Shown here piece by piece: positions 1 to 11,944 of a DNA stretch of 64,000 nt; the stretch's first letter is position 1, and every line of letters begins with the position of its first letter. A program made the translations under genes and the position numbers. A model generated the notes under the pieces. That model was given only the letters and a program-made list of their open reading frames with translations. It was not told the origin of the DNA and did not search any database. Source of the stretch: Agrocybe praecox (lineage: Eukaryota; Basidiomycota; Agaricomycetes; Agaricales; Agrocybaceae); contig OZ024841.1 of assembly GCA_964017145.1 (NCBI GenBank), positions 310,001-374,000 of the forward strand, given 5' to 3'.

Positions 1-4
1 AGTC

Positions 5-3000
5 ATGTCGGTGAGAGCAAGAGACAACAAAGGTTGGCCTTGCTGTCACCATGAGGCCTTTCGTATCGCTGCATCGCGGCTGACCACAGCCTTCACGTCA
101 ATCGTGATAGCGCCAAATAGATTTTGTTCGCAGAAGTGTGACACGGGAATACGTCCAGGAGACGCCCCCTCGGTTCACAGATACCGGAATCTACCTTGTC
201 TCACTCTATTTATAGTGCTCATTCCAAGCCCCAATGAGAACCTCCCTGCCATACCTCTGCCCTCAACTTTTCCTGCAACATCAGCCAAATCCGCATCATC
301 ACCACCCAGATCGACTTTGACGTTGACATCGGCATATACAATGCCATCCCGTCCTTCCAATTCCAAACGCCCGCTGGTCGTCCCTCTCCTCCTAGTGGCT
401 TTTCCTGTCCCGCCTACGCCTACGACACCTGCGAGTGCTGGGCTGGGTGTCAACCCCCCACCTACAGGCCCGCCTTCCCGCCCGTTCCAGGTCCGTCTCG
501 GATATCAGAGCACGAGCAACTCATCCTCCTCTTCGGTAGCGGGGAGCAGGTCGAGCAGGTCGAGCAAGTATTCGACTGCTAGTAGCAGTGCTGGTGGAAG
601 GAGCCGCGAGTTGGTGTTGAGTGCGAGTAGCGCGCGGAGTCGTGAGTCGGCGGGGAGTTTTGGCAGCGCATGGAGTGCCGAAGGGGGGTATGCTAGTGTA
701 AGGACGAGTGTTGTGTCTTTACCACCTACGACGACGACGACGAGCCGGGAGTCACCCACGTCTAGCCCTTCTTCGAAAAGGACTGGTCCTCCTCCAACTA
801 GGACTTCTTTGAATGCCCCTTCTGGGAGGGGTTCGGCGACTAGGAAGACATCTGGACAGGAGTATGACCAGGAACGCGAGGTGCATCAATTTCAACATGA
901 GCAGCTACATGGGGGCGCGTCTGCGTCTGCTTCAGGGAAGGGCAGTCCGGCGAGGGTGTATGAGTACGAATCCCTACCACCGACGACGACAACGGCAGCA
1001 TCTGGCCCTTCGTCGTCGAGCAGGACTGGTCTTGCTCCTAGACCGGTGATTTTGATATCAACGGCTGCTGGACCTCCAACATCAACTTCCACTTCTCCAC
1101 ATTCCACTTCGACTTCGTCCACTGCTGCTTCTGGGCATGCTGAGTGGCTCTGCGACTAGGAATATCTCTGGGCAGCAGGTATATATACCGCCGGAACGCG
1201 ACCACGAACTGCATCAGCATCAATATCAACAACACCAGCAACTCACGCGAATGACGATTTCTCCCATGCCGTTGTTTTCTGATGATGATGATGGGGGCGT
1301 AGGAGTACCGCCATCGTCATCGCATGCACGACACCAACAACAGCAAAATGGATTTTCTTCGAGTTTAAACGCACGTCATCAGGAGAAAATTTTGCATGAC
1401 GCTCGGAGGGGCGAAATACAGACACGGACGCGACTGCGCACGCGGGAACGAGAAGGGCAGGGAGGAGAGAGGCAGCACCAGTATTATCACCAAAAGTCCC
1501 TCGCGGATCCTATTGACCCTGATACGTATCCAACGACTATGTATGGGCCATTGGATCCGTCTTTGTACGCTTCTACTTCAGCCTCTACTTCCATGTCTGC
1601 GTCGGGGTATAATTCGAAATTCGCACCTCCGACATCATCCACACCCTCACCCTCAAATTGTAATCCCACTACTAGACCATTGCCTGCTCTTCCACCCCGA
1701 CGATGATGGCCGATTCTTATTTTTCTGGTGATGCAGGACTACTGAGCTCGCTTTTGACGATTACGCAGTTTTCGGAGGAAGATTCGTTCTCGCCTATGAC
1801 GCCTAGGTTTGCTGTATCGACGACGTCGGCTTTGACGAATGAGGACTCTGAAACGTCCGCGACGAGGTCGCCGTCTATCAAGGATAGCAAGTTTGGAAGA
1901 CGGGCAGAGCGAACGGGGAGCGAGGGGTTGAGGAGGGCTCTGAATGGGCACTCGAGGAGTCGGGCGGCGGTTGCTGCGAAGGAGAGGGAGCCGTCGCCAG
2001 AGCCGGTGGTGGGTTTGCCCCCTTTGCCTGGGGGTGGTGCGAGTGGAAGTAAAGGTCCATTGACGTCGACAGTACCAGGAGGAGGAGAGGGAGAACGGGA
2101 CGGGACGACGACGCCTACGACGCCTGTTACGCCTACTGTGCTGGATGCGAGTCCGTTTGAGAGTGTGCGTCCTCCGCTTGGGTTGGGCCTCCTGTCGGAC
2201 TTGGGGGTGATTTTAGTTACGAAGGTTGTGAAAAGTGAGGTTGTGGAGGAGGAGAGGGGGAGATGACGCTGGATGAGCTGGGTGTACGCGAGGAGGATAA
2301 GGAGAGGAAAAAGAAGGAAGAGGGAGGTGGCCTACGAAGAGTAGGGTTATTAGGAGGCCTGGGACTGGGACAAGCATTGGGTCTGCGTCTGGGTCGGTTG
2401 ATTTTCCTTTGAGTCCGAGAAAGGAGAGGTCGGTTAGCCCTGATATCGATACTATCTTATCGAAAACCCCTCGTCCGAATTTATCAAAGTCGACGAGTGC
2501 TGCCTCAGGATCACGCTCGAGGGAGAATTCGAGGCAGAGAGTCACTAGTCAAGCTACAAGTCTCATGGGAGTTTACCGGCGAGAAAGAAGATGACGAAGA
2601 GCATGGGGATGCCGAAGAGGAGGGTGATGAGTGAGGGGATTCCATCGTCGTCGATGACAGTGTCCCGGAGTATGAGCTGGAGAGGAGGTTGGAGGGTGTG
2701 TGCGATTCGGACTCGAGTCTTGATTTGCATACTCCTTTGCCGTTAGTTTTCTCTGTTGTTTCTTTTTCTTGTGTATTGATTGACTAAAACAGGCACTTGA
2801 TGGTTCGCCATGGTCTGCTGTCGCCTCATTCAAAGTTGTTGCCTTCTAGACATGGTACGCCCCTCGATCCTTCTGGCAGACCGGGGAGTATCATGAGTGT
2901 TGCTTCGAATAGTGGGTTGCTTTTCTTTATTTTATTTTCTATGCTAATTTGTTTGAAAGCTTCTATGATGACCAAGTCAGGTATCATGAAAGACGACAGG

Positions 3001-3613
3001 AATACTCCTATGCGTCGTGTCCGTCATCGTGATGGTCGACTGCTCAGAGGCGGTATTGGGTTGACTACTGGGCTTGGATGGAGTGATAGGTTAGTTATGA
3101 TGTTCTATTTAGTTTTGGTTTATTCTTATATTCTCTTCATCGAAGACGAAGATGCTCCTTCACCGCTTACACGTCGTCTCTCGAAATTAGACCTCTCTCG
3201 TCGGTCGTCCGCTTCGGTCGTCGCTCGTGGGAGAAGTAGGAAAACCAGCCACCCACTTTCGCGCTCTGTTAGTTCTGGTGCGCTCCTTGAGACGGAGAGA
3301 GAGCATCGGGCGTTATTGCTCTCGAGCTCGTTTGACGATTACGATGAGATGCGCGAGAATGATTTCCTTGACGACGAGAACGACTTTGATGATGATGGAC
3401 AGGAAGATCATACGTTGCAAAAGTCAGGAGAGTGGGCTCAAAGGCAGAGGAACAGGTTACCTTCCGCCGATGTCCTGGCGAAGTGGCACCAAGACGAGCA
3501 CGAGTAGTCTTGGGTCGATGGATAGGAGCATAGCGGCGCCCCTCTTGGGCGTGGGAACCGTCAAAGACGAGAATTTCGAAGTCGAATTTCAGCGTATCGA
3601 AGGAGGTTCATAA
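5..3613 (+). pseudogene. Ser/Thr/Pro-rich conserved fungal protein, frameshifted
   Basis: I do not recognise the function. Open stretches at 5-1159, 1137-1706, 1703-2266, 2409-2594 and 2797-3613 lie in different frames but read as one low-complexity, probably disordered protein. The 3' part is most gene-like. It has GT...AG introns at 2742-2792 and 2912-2959 that keep the frame (LHTPLP joins HLMVRHGLLS). A third intron starts with GTTAGT at 3090, but its expected acceptor (3139-3140) reads AT instead of AG; splicing there would join GLGWSD to the acidic EDEDAPSPLTRRLS motif. The C-terminus is either DEHE (stop 3505-3507) or, after another frame change, IEGGS (stop 3611-3613). Frame breaks near 1140, 1700 and 2270-2400 plus the lost acceptor argue for a pseudogene; sequencing errors or more introns are alternatives. 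The 5' end may lie outside the window. Confidence 0.5.
711..1225 (+). repeat. Internal tandem duplication inside the Ser/Pro-rich gene
   Basis: Two diverged copies (about 711-900 and 968-1225) each encode LPPTTTT, then a Ser-rich stretch, an RTG motif, and GSATR followed by SGQ and a His/Gln-rich tail. A frame break lies inside the second copy, so the duplication may have contributed to decay. Confidence 0.4.
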
Positions 3614-3954
3614 TTTCTAGATAATTTTCATTCAGCCAGAAATGTATGGAGTAGATGTAAATTTATTTATTTTCTTCTGAAACACGGTGTAGCAATTTGT
3701 GCGCCCACCCGGCATTGAAGAAGGCTCGAGCAATGGTGTATTTTTTGAAGGTCTTGCATCCCGCTAAGGACTGGAAGATATGATATTATTTATATGTCTG
3801 CATAAAAAGCGGAGCAGTTGCATGCAAATAAATGAGAAATACTGTACCTAATCTACAGTTTTGAATGAGTCGCGGTCGTCTTCGCACACCGAATACGAAT
3901 GCTAGTAGAGACTCGATGGCCTCGAATGCGTCGTCGTCTTTTGCTTTGGATACG
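3614..3954. other. Intergenic, no gene seen
   Basis: AT-rich sequence after the Ser/Pro-rich gene. No open frame, tRNA or repeat could be supported. Confidence 0.4.
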
Positions 3955-4235
3955 CCTTTATGCTATAAAAATAGGAAAAGAGTCGGACATATTCAACTTT
4001 GTCCGAGGGGTCCGAATTAGTATGACGCCGTGAAAGCCTCATTGAATATATCAAAATACTGGGCTAAATAGTTCATATTTTACAATGGAAGCTATATGGT
4101 ACAATACGACTTAGGAAAGGAAAACAACGAAGAAGAAAATCTATCAAAAACAAGAGAAATTCGAGCGATACAAGGAAACACCCCACATCACACAAGTAAT
4201 AAAAACATATGGACGGAACGATCATTTTTGTTTAT
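3955..4235. repeat. Duplicated block, copy 1 of 15145-15440
   Basis: The stretch around AAAAATAGGAAAAGAGTYGG and the one around GAGCGATACRAGGAAACACC both recur in the same order at 15145-15440 with scattered substitutions. This is the left edge of an old direct duplication. In this copy about 1.8 kb of unrelated sequence (4236-6010) follows before the similarity resumes. Confidence 0.6.
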
Positions 4236-4442
4236 GGAAAAGGGCAAGAAGCGGACAAAGAGAAGAGGGACGAAGAGGAGACAGTGGTGGCAGAATGCAT
4301 TATACGAAGAAGGGTTGACCAGGGCAACACATACATAACCTCCAAAGTTCAAGAAGCAAATCCATGCATCATTGTCGTTAAAAAATAATATTGCATCGCA
4401 CTGAGTGTCCTTTCACAGGAGCTATCTAATATGTTTTAACAG

Positions 4443-4845
4443 TCAAAAATACGAGTAATTAGTCACAAAGTGCCCTTCCTTCGTCCACCAAATTCTAGAC
4501 GATTTTATATCAATAGTATTGAAGATGGATGAATGTGCCGGGTCGCCCTCACGTTCTATACGAGTCTCCTCGTTTTGCGCATCATCTCCAAATACATATA
4601 TCGCTCGGAGTGTCCAAAGTAGTCCAGAGCCCTGAAGAATAACGACTGTAATCAAATGCCGTGTCACAATAAGTCAGAAGCAGACATCAGAGAAAATGGA
4701 CTTACAATTTTCGTTTCATCATACGTTTTTGATCCCGGGAAACCGTATACAAAATGGAGACCTGGTCGACCGAAGGCGCAGCAAGTGACATACTCTTGAT
4801 CAAACTTGTGGCAGATACACTGTCAGTGTCCATTTTGAAGTGCCG
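4443..4845 (-). pseudogene. 3' fragment of an F-box-like gene (paralogue of 13490-15026)
   Basis: Only the last two exons remain. The 3' exon (4645-4443) encodes EGDPAHSSIFNT and RIWWTKEGHFV, matching the C-terminus of the intact gene at 13490-15026. The preceding exon (about 4845-4706) matches its LRHF...AAP-V---S segment. The intron 4646-4705 sits where the intact copy has 13778-13840. Upstream of about 4845 the similarity ends in an AACAGAC-type simple repeat, so the F-box and most of the protein are missing. Confidence 0.65.
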
Positions 4846-4857
4846 AAGGGGGGGAAA

Positions 4858-4920
4858 GACAACAGACAAAACAAACAGACAACAGACAACAGACAACAGA
4901 CAAACAAAACAAAAAAAAAC
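4858..4920. repeat. Simple repeat, AACAGAC-like units
   Basis: Repeated ACAGACAACAGACAAC units grade into an A-rich run. It marks the breakpoint of the truncated F-box paralogue. Confidence 0.7.
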
Positions 4921-4929
4921 AGGCAAAAG

Positions 4930-6009
4930 GGAACAGAAAAACGAGACTCAAGAGTAAGTACAATAGAAGCATGAGAATGACGAAATGATAGGATTCAGCT
5001 GGATGGAGATGGATGGATTGTACATGTCAACGCAAACACAGAGATGCACGCAAATGTAGCCTACAAGGTTTACGGGAGTAGGAAATCCTTCGTCTTGACC
5101 GTGAGCCTCACACGGAAGAAATCAATCATCGTAGCCTACACGGATGAACTTAGACCGGGAGGAGAACGCCGTGGGCCCCACATGAGTACTTATTATAGTA
5201 CACGGATAACATACCAGACACTGCGAGCAAGGGATCCGGGAGGGGTGATAGGCAGACCATCGCAGGTGCGTGCGCATATCATATCATACGACGCCAGAGG
5301 GGACGACTTGGGCCATTCGAGACTCGAGTTTAGGATGAAGGGCAAGCAAGAAAGGGACGATACCAATAAGCGAAGGATACGAAGATCGTGGTTCAAACAT
5401 TCGAATCCGTGGCCGAACGATCCGAGGCAGAAAGGGAAGGGACCGAGAAAGAGAAGGAACGGATGGAATGAAAGAGGCAAAGCGGGGGGGAGAGAAAATC
5501 ACCTCTGACTATGCATGGTACAACGCGACCATTATTCATATAAAGACCGGAGAGCAGACGGAGGCTTAACAGAGGAGGAAACAGCGGCGACAGAGGAGCT
5601 AAATATACGCAAATAGATTGAAGAAGAGACGGACGCATACAAAAACGCAGATAGGTAATCTCAAATTTCAAGTGGCTACCGAAGGAAATCCATCGCCAAC
5701 CCGGCGGACAAAGAGACGAATCACATCATCACAAAAAGGATTTAGAAAGTGGAAAAGAGAAGAAGAAGAGAAAAGATCGGAGGAAAATAAGAACAAGACA
5801 TTGAAGGAACGACGAAATGAAAAATAAATAGAAATAATGATTTTTTTTAAAATAAAAAAAAGGATCACGGTCCGAATGCGAACGAAACTACGAACGAAAG
5901 AAAGGAAAGAATAACAGAAGGAATCCAAAATCAAATTAAAAATCAAGAAAGGAAGAAAGGAAGAAATATCACCACACATTCTGAATTCAGCGGCGACGGG
6001 AAGGAAAGA
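4930..6009. other. Purine-rich sequence without a supported gene
   Basis: Open frames at 5044-5508 (plus) and 5668-6240 (minus) are present, but their composition simply follows the purine/pyrimidine strand bias (Lys/Arg-rich one way, Phe/Ser-rich the other). No motif is recognisable. The stretch is absent from the sister copy near 15440-15590. Confidence 0.4.
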
Positions 6010-6435
6010 AGGGATAGATCGACGAGAATGACGAAAAAAAAACATCCAAAATTGAGATGCTGTCCTCTTGTGAGATGTCAAAGGTATTATAAGGAAAGGT
6101 GCATTATGATAATGTCGATCCGCCGACATCAGAAGCATGCAGCTGCCTTGGTCGTCGTCGGCGCTGTCGTTATCGTTATGCCCGCCATATGCATAAGCGC
6201 TAACAATAGCATCGTGACTCTCATCATGATGCATGTGCATGATCAGTCACCGACGCCATGGAAGACGAGTTCCTCTTATGCTTGCTTGGACTCGGGTAGA
6301 ATTCTTGGTAGAAAAAGTAGGGCCAAACTCCGCTTTCTTGGTCGCCGTCCTGGTAGACGTGAATGTGATGGAGGATGCTGATGACGTCGCCGCCCCTGAT
6401 TCCGCGGTCGAATGCGCCCCAACAGCTACCAAGTC

Positions 6436-7578
6436 CTACTTCGCGTCGGCCGATATGATGAGCCGTGGTATGACTTTGACGAGGGCGGATACAATAAGGG
6501 TGCTCATTCCACTTCCGCTGCTCATGCACATAGCGGAGGCGGCACCGACGTCCCTCTGCTCCTCGCCCCTGCCACGTTCTGTCGAATGGCCACCAGTCGC
6601 CATGCCATTCCCACCTTTCTTGACATCTTCTAACGCGCCAGTGCGGTACCCGAGACTTTTGACGAGGTGTTTCTTCAAGCTAAAAAACAACGCCCCAAAG
6701 GTGTTGCTAATGATGGAGGGGGTGATAGTATTTAGCACAGGTTCTTCGAGCTGGCCGGGTTGAGGGGGGTGTTGAACTTGCTGCTCGTCGTCCGTCGTAC
6801 TCTCCTTCGCTTGCATCTCCTCTGGTTCAACCGCATTCGTATTTCCATCTGCCACCTGCTCCGTTCGCTTCTCTCCGACTTGTTCGACACTCGGCTGCGT
6901 CTGGGCGTCCGAAGAATGTTGCGGATCGTATATCGACGTGGCCGACATGGTACTCAGATGGTACCAAAGCCATGGGCTCAACCAGGCCGCCGTGACATTT
7001 TCCGTTCTCGAATTAGAGCCCGTCAATACACCCCCATTCGGCTCCTGGACCTCTGGCCTCTCCACCAAATATCTTCTCTCATCACCTCGCCCAGTCTCCA
7101 CCACCTTGGAGCTTCCTGCATGAGCCGCCGAGTTTGATGGTCCTGCTGAACCAGGGGTTCATCCAACATAATCCCACCACGAAGACGATCTGTTGATCCC
7201 GGTTGCGAAAGGTTTTGATGAGGTAGTCGAGGGTTCAACATGCGTTGTCGCTCGAGAAGGCGAGAACGTTGATATAGAGCGTACTACGAACGGCGGTTTT
7301 TTGTCTGTAATTAAAGATAATATACGTTATTTCGAGAGATTTCGAGTGAAACAAGAAGCATACCTGGGTCTGCACTCAAGCCAACGAGGCCCACCCGCTC
7401 AGACGATCCTTCAAAGCTTCAACTCCAGCAGCTGCCGGGTCCGATTTATTATAAGTCGTAGTTGTAGTACCTGGTAACACGAACGTCAGTTATGTATAAG
7501 CGACAACACATTAGAAAAAATGAGCAAATATAACTCGTACATACCTTGTCCCAATATCGACCGACTTTCCTCGCTCAT
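6436..7578 (-). pseudogene. Unknown Trp-motif protein, duplicated gene copy 1
   Basis: Function not recognised. The ATG at 7578-7576 begins MSEESRSILGQ (exon 7578-7545). GT...AG introns 7471-7544 and 7305-7363 lead into exons 7470-7364 and 7304-6436, all in one frame. The last exon encodes a Ser-rich stretch with SSWWDYVG, then AAWLSPWLWYHLS, then an acidic Gln/Glu-rich region and a hydrophobic segment (TPSIISNTFGALFFSL). Two in-frame TGA codons (7376-7378 and one just after SSWWDYVG) break it. The same exon structure survives at 15800-16851. Further minus-strand open stretches at 7665-8212 are also shared between the copies and may be upstream exons or a neighbouring gene. Pairs of tryptophans in otherwise disordered sequence suggest a conserved short motif, but I cannot name it. 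Confidence 0.5.
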
Positions 7579-8988
7579 GTTCGCGGCACTCGAGACTTCC
7601 TCTTTCTATGGTGCAGGTTCTAACTGCTAGTATAAAAGCTGCAAAAAAAAAAAAAGCACGACGTTCAGCGCCAAATCTGACGAGGAACAAAGGAGTGTAA
7701 AAATGAATCATACTCACTTTCACCGCCCATTCCAACTGACAAAGGAAACGGGATCTTCGTCCGTCCCAAAAGAGGTAAAGAGAGCGTAAACCTGCTCGAC
7801 GATGAGTTCGGCGCCACAGAGTGGCCGAGAGGAGGGCCTTTCGTAGCTGACGACGTTGAACGGGCGTTAGCTGGTGGTGTATGGAGTAACGATGGGACAG
7901 GATCGTCCACAGAGTTTACTGTTGTAGACGATTGGTTGGAATATTCGACGGCCCCTGTGGATGATGCGGCCTGCTGCGCGAGTGTCTCTTGTTGTGGTGC
8001 TCTCGTTTCAGTGGGATATCGGGATAGGATCGGCGTATGTTATCTGTGAAAGTCAATGTTGTACGGTCCGAAGGAGTGCCCAGGCTAGATGTCATAGAAA
8101 TGGCAGCTGCATTAGTGACTGCACTTGAAAGGGGAGATCCAAGTTCATATTCGGGAAATATCATGGACAAGCTAGCCGCAACAGGAACAAAACCCTTCAG
8201 CGGTGAGGTCAAATTCCATGTCGTTGGCGGTCGTACTTCGTGGAAACTTCAATACTGCGAATACATAGATCGTGGAGTCGTTGAGGAGCGTCAACTCCTG
8301 CTGGATGTTGGAATTGTGGAAGTCAGATAGGCGTCGTTACGGTAGGACATAATAGATAGAGGAAGAGGAAAGTGCGGACGTCGTGCAAGCAGCAAGACTT
8401 GGTAAATTAATTACAGACACCCTCACGTGGAATGACGTTATTGCTGGGCAGCCACCTCCGTCCGATCCGATACAGCCGGGGACGCGTTCGCGCGACGAAA
8501 ATAGTGTTCAAAATGCAACGCGCAACATATACATAAACCACCACCTACTGCAAACCTGACTGACTTACTCCAGGCTACAGCTCTCCAACGCATTTTTGTG
8601 TCTTCTCCGATAATCAAGATAAGCGCCGGATTTTTTCCAGAGACACCACTACTTGGTCATTCAATTGATAAGAAGTAACTTGGGTATTGGACGTCTTGCC
8701 AAATGTATTAAGAACGAACGTGAGTGCTTTAGCTTTAGCTTTAGGCTCTAAGTCGTTTTATTAAAGACTTTGAAATCGCAAATCTCTCTTTCTGCATCTC
8801 ACTTCCTCATCGTTTTAACCTTTATAGACTACTTGTCTAAGGGCCATCGCGTGCGTGGCATGTACGAGTCTTTTAAACTTTGTGATGTAGTATTTACTTT
8901 CAATATTAAGAAACATGCAAATATTTGTATTTACGTGGACCATGTTCAAGAAAATATTAAAAAGCTGCATTCATGTATCACTATATTA

Positions 8989-9761
8989 CAGTATAGAGAC
9001 CTTCCTTGGGACAAATCCATTTTCTGAACTTAATTCTTTCTCTAAGTGCACAATTTTTGGTATATCTAGAGTAGCTATAACTATACACATTCTGTCCAAA
9101 TTTCAGGACGATTGGAAAGTTTGAAGACACTATACGACAGAATTGCATCAAAAAAGTAGCTATATTTAGGTGTCCCACTTTTCTTTCACGAAATCCTGCT
9201 TGATTTAGTTGTCCTTTTGACCATAATTTTTAGATCATCTGGAAGCTGCTGATTTTCGCTTTAAAATGCACTTTTAATGACAAAATTCGAAGCAAATTTG
9301 ACTGTTTAAATTGTGCTAGTATCTGCGTGACATACAAGTTTGTTGACTGCGCCAAAAATTGGAAAGCCGGGTGCGAGAAGCTTGCATCCGAGGGTGTTCC
9401 GAAGAAGAACTTGCCAAGGGGACCAATCCGCGCACGGAAACCGAAGCTTCCAGCCACCCTTGACACCGTTGCGGACGACGACGACGGTGAAGAGGAAGAG
9501 GAAGATGATGACTGATTGCGTGTGATAGCGCTACGGAAGGCCGGTCCGCCTATGGTCACACTGTCCCAAGGAACGTCAATCGTGACATTTTACTTTTCTT
9601 AATGTTATACCTTTTGCAAACTTTCCACAGCGCTCCGTATTCTAATTTTTGGTTTAGAGGTTCTTTAAGATGTATCAATTAGATCTAGATAGTTTTTTTG
9701 ACTAAATGTACCACCAGATTCCGAGTTCTAAAATGTTGTCCCAAGGAAGGTCTCTATACTG
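8989..9761. mobile_element. Non-autonomous Tc1/mariner-like element with 27 bp TIRs
   Basis: A perfect 27 bp inverted repeat is present: 8988-9014 reads ACAGTATAGAGACCTTCCTT then GGGACAA, and 9736-9762 is its exact complement. Defining the ends as CAG...CTG leaves TA on both sides (8987-8988 and 9762-9763), the target duplication of Tc1/mariner elements. The 773 bp body has no intact transposase. A short open stretch at 9327-9515 (VTYKFVDCAKNWKAGC, then an acidic tail) could be the degenerate C-terminus of a transposase. The element is absent from the sister copy near 18065, so it arrived after the duplication. Confidence 0.75.
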
Positions 9762-9763
9762 TA

Positions 9764-10330
9764 CTTAAGGTTTTCAAAATAAAATAAAATAAAACAGAGG
9801 GAAACAAAATGAGAAAGAAACGAGAGCGAGAGCAAGTCGTTTTGTTGCCGTTGTCACTCCCTGTTGTTTTAGTTTCAGTAATCTTGTTATTTGCCCGATC
9901 TTTCGCACACTTCAGCGCTGCATCAGATGGTGAAAGATGTAAGAGAAACGAGAAAGAGAACGAATTTCTCTCACTTCATTTCACCCACTCTTTCTATGCT
10001 GCGTTTGTGCTGCGTGTTGCCTCCTACAAAATAAAGTTAGAGAAGATAAGAGTTTGTTCCAAGGACCTGGCAGCTCGTTACGAATCATGCATCATGTGCT
10101 GTTGCTCTACGGAACTCTCAAAGAGATACTAAGAGTTGAAGTAAGCTACATGGGAAGACGCGACGCGACAGAGAACGCGACACATGAGAGCCAAGAAAAT
10201 CATATTAAATACAAACGGAGATAGTCTATATAAAGTAAGGGCCATCAAAATATTATGATTGGGGATCAAAAGCGTAACAAAAAACGCTCCCTACAAAGAA
10301 CTCCCTTTTACTTACGTAAAAGACTCGTAA
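9764..10330. other. Copy-1-specific sequence, no gene seen
   Basis: It starts with an AAAATAAAAT-type simple repeat and has an open frame at 9809-10132 with no recognisable feature. It is missing from copy 2 of the duplication, so it belongs to the inserted part of copy 1. Confidence 0.35.
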
Positions 10331-10453
10331 TTTCATGGATTGGGCCGCACACCATTTCGCCGCCGTATAATCACGTGTATACAACTTGAGTTGAGAAAAG
10401 ATGGATTAGGAGTACGTATGAACGAGGTAAGTAAGTAAACTTATACAGGATAT

Positions 10454-11194
10454 CTACTCGATGTCGTCTAAATCCACGACATCCACGAATTCCTTCTCAT
10501 CCAAATCAACTCACTCTCATCGAGTTCAACGCCAGCTGGAGGTAAAATCCCTACCAAATCGAACATCTCTGGCTCGAACCCCCTCTCCTCAATAAGCCCA
10601 GTCTTATGTTTATCATTATCACAATTAATACTAATAAAATCATCGAACCCTCCGTTCCTCGAGAACGTGAACGTATTCATCCATCTACCCCGGGACGTAT
10701 TTCAGGTCCTGTTCCTTCCCAAGGTACTTACGTGTTCGCAATCACCCCTCGGTCGGTCGTTCTTTGAGCCTCTTCCTATGGATGACATCGTGATCGTCTT
10801 GTCCATTGCTCGTCTTCGTCGCCTTCTTCTTGTCGGCGTTTTTCTTATTCCTTTTGGGGGGAGGGGAGACTATTTGCGACTCTACTAGCGCCGCGGAAGA
10901 GCATATAAGGGAGGTGGCGGCAATCGAGCTCGGAGCTTGACGGCGTCGGTCGCGTCTGGGGTGGGTATAGCGAGATTGAGTGTCGTAGAGAGGGAAGGGA
11001 ATACGATTACGGAGAAGTTTATTTTTTCTTCTTCGTGGTGTTGGTTTATTCTTATGGGTGATATGATATAACATGAAACGGTTTTGAAATTGTTCGACCG
11101 GCAAGTAGTTCTTGCTCAATGTAGTAGTGGTAACGGGGGTGAGGTCTCTGGCTAGCAGAATAAGGAAACTAAAATCGGATCTGCATGCTTCCAA
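10454..11194 (-). pseudogene. Unknown acidic-tail protein, duplicated copy 1
   Basis: Degenerate counterpart of 18192-18640. Shared pieces are NADKKKATKTSNGQDD-HDVI-KRLKE, LGKEQDLKYV, EPEMFDLVGI and a C-terminus ending LDEKEFVDVVDLDDIE with a stop at 10454-10456. They lie in different frames, and a TAG replaces the Trp codon that copy 2 keeps after LKCVQG. The function is not recognised. The basic Lys-rich start and acidic tail are the only other features. Confidence 0.45.
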
Positions 11195-11254
11195 TTTCTG
11201 TGTATTTGGGCGTCTAATACCTGGACGCTTACTCAGCGATGTACCCGCGATTAA

Positions 11255-11940
11255 GTCCTGACGGAGTTCTGTGCATGTCTTGAGATGACCAGTCCATCGA
11301 AATTTTACCAGTCTATGCTGGGTCGCGGGAGATCATTTTATAAGATAATACATCCACGCACGTACATGTTTTAGCGCCCTTGAAGCCAATGATTAATCAG
11401 GTCGAGACAGAAGGAAATATAACCCGCAAATTATTCTGGTTTCACGATACACTGATAAAAAAGAAGATAAGAAAACATGAAGGGACACGGGAAATGAAGA
11501 GGAAGAGAGGGAGGAAGGAAAAAAAAAAACAGAATGTGCGTATCACATTACACAGCACGTAGCGGATATAAGATAGCAAGCTGTACCCAAGCTTTTCAAA
11601 TGATCCACTTCACGTGGTCTGCATACTTCAGAACCTGACAATGGGAGCGTTAAGACTCAAAAGGCAGTCCAACGACGTAGTATCACAGGATAGCAACGGT
11701 GGGAGAGAAGGTATGCCAGTTTGCGAGCTACCCACACACGGACTCCAGGGGAGGTGGGAAGACGTGAAGACATGAAAATGGATCAACTAAGCGATGAAAG
11801 AAGAAGAAGACGGGACGGAAAGCTGACTGTGTCGGTGCAGGAACACGCAATGCTAAATGCAGATCCAGAAGTTGAACGCAGGAAGAAAGGAATTGGCAGA
11901 TGCCAGATTTCGGCAGGTCACGTTGCCCGGGAAAAGGTCA
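11255..11940. other. Spacer between duplicated blocks, no gene seen
   Basis: Open frames at 11380-11562 and 11721-11954 are short and Lys/Arg-rich without motifs. The equivalent place in block two holds the intact gene 19933-20436, which has no counterpart here. Confidence 0.35.
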
Positions 11941-11944
11941 ATGG

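Larger units (their letters stand above)
6010..11250. repeat. Large old direct duplication, copy 1 of 15590-19150
   Basis: Co-linear similarity to 15590-19150 in direct orientation. Matched anchors include the segment after GATCGACGAGAATGAC, the minus-strand MSEE exon (7578 / 16851), the AAGAACGAACGTGAGTGCT segment (8710 / 17998), the acidic C-terminus at 10454 / 18192 and the GGGCGTCTAAT segment (11210 / 19120). Copy 1 carries extra sequence at about 8835-10325, including the TA-flanked element. Divergence is high, so the event is old. Confidence 0.7.

Noticed and set aside
5044..5508. 154-residue basic open frame
   Set aside because: Lys/Arg-rich because of purine-rich DNA; an equally long frame runs on the other strand and no motif is present.
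10550..10600. tRNA-like box resembling GGCTCGAACCCC
   Set aside because: No matching acceptor stem or anticodon arm could be built, and the same place in the sister copy is part of a coding remnant.
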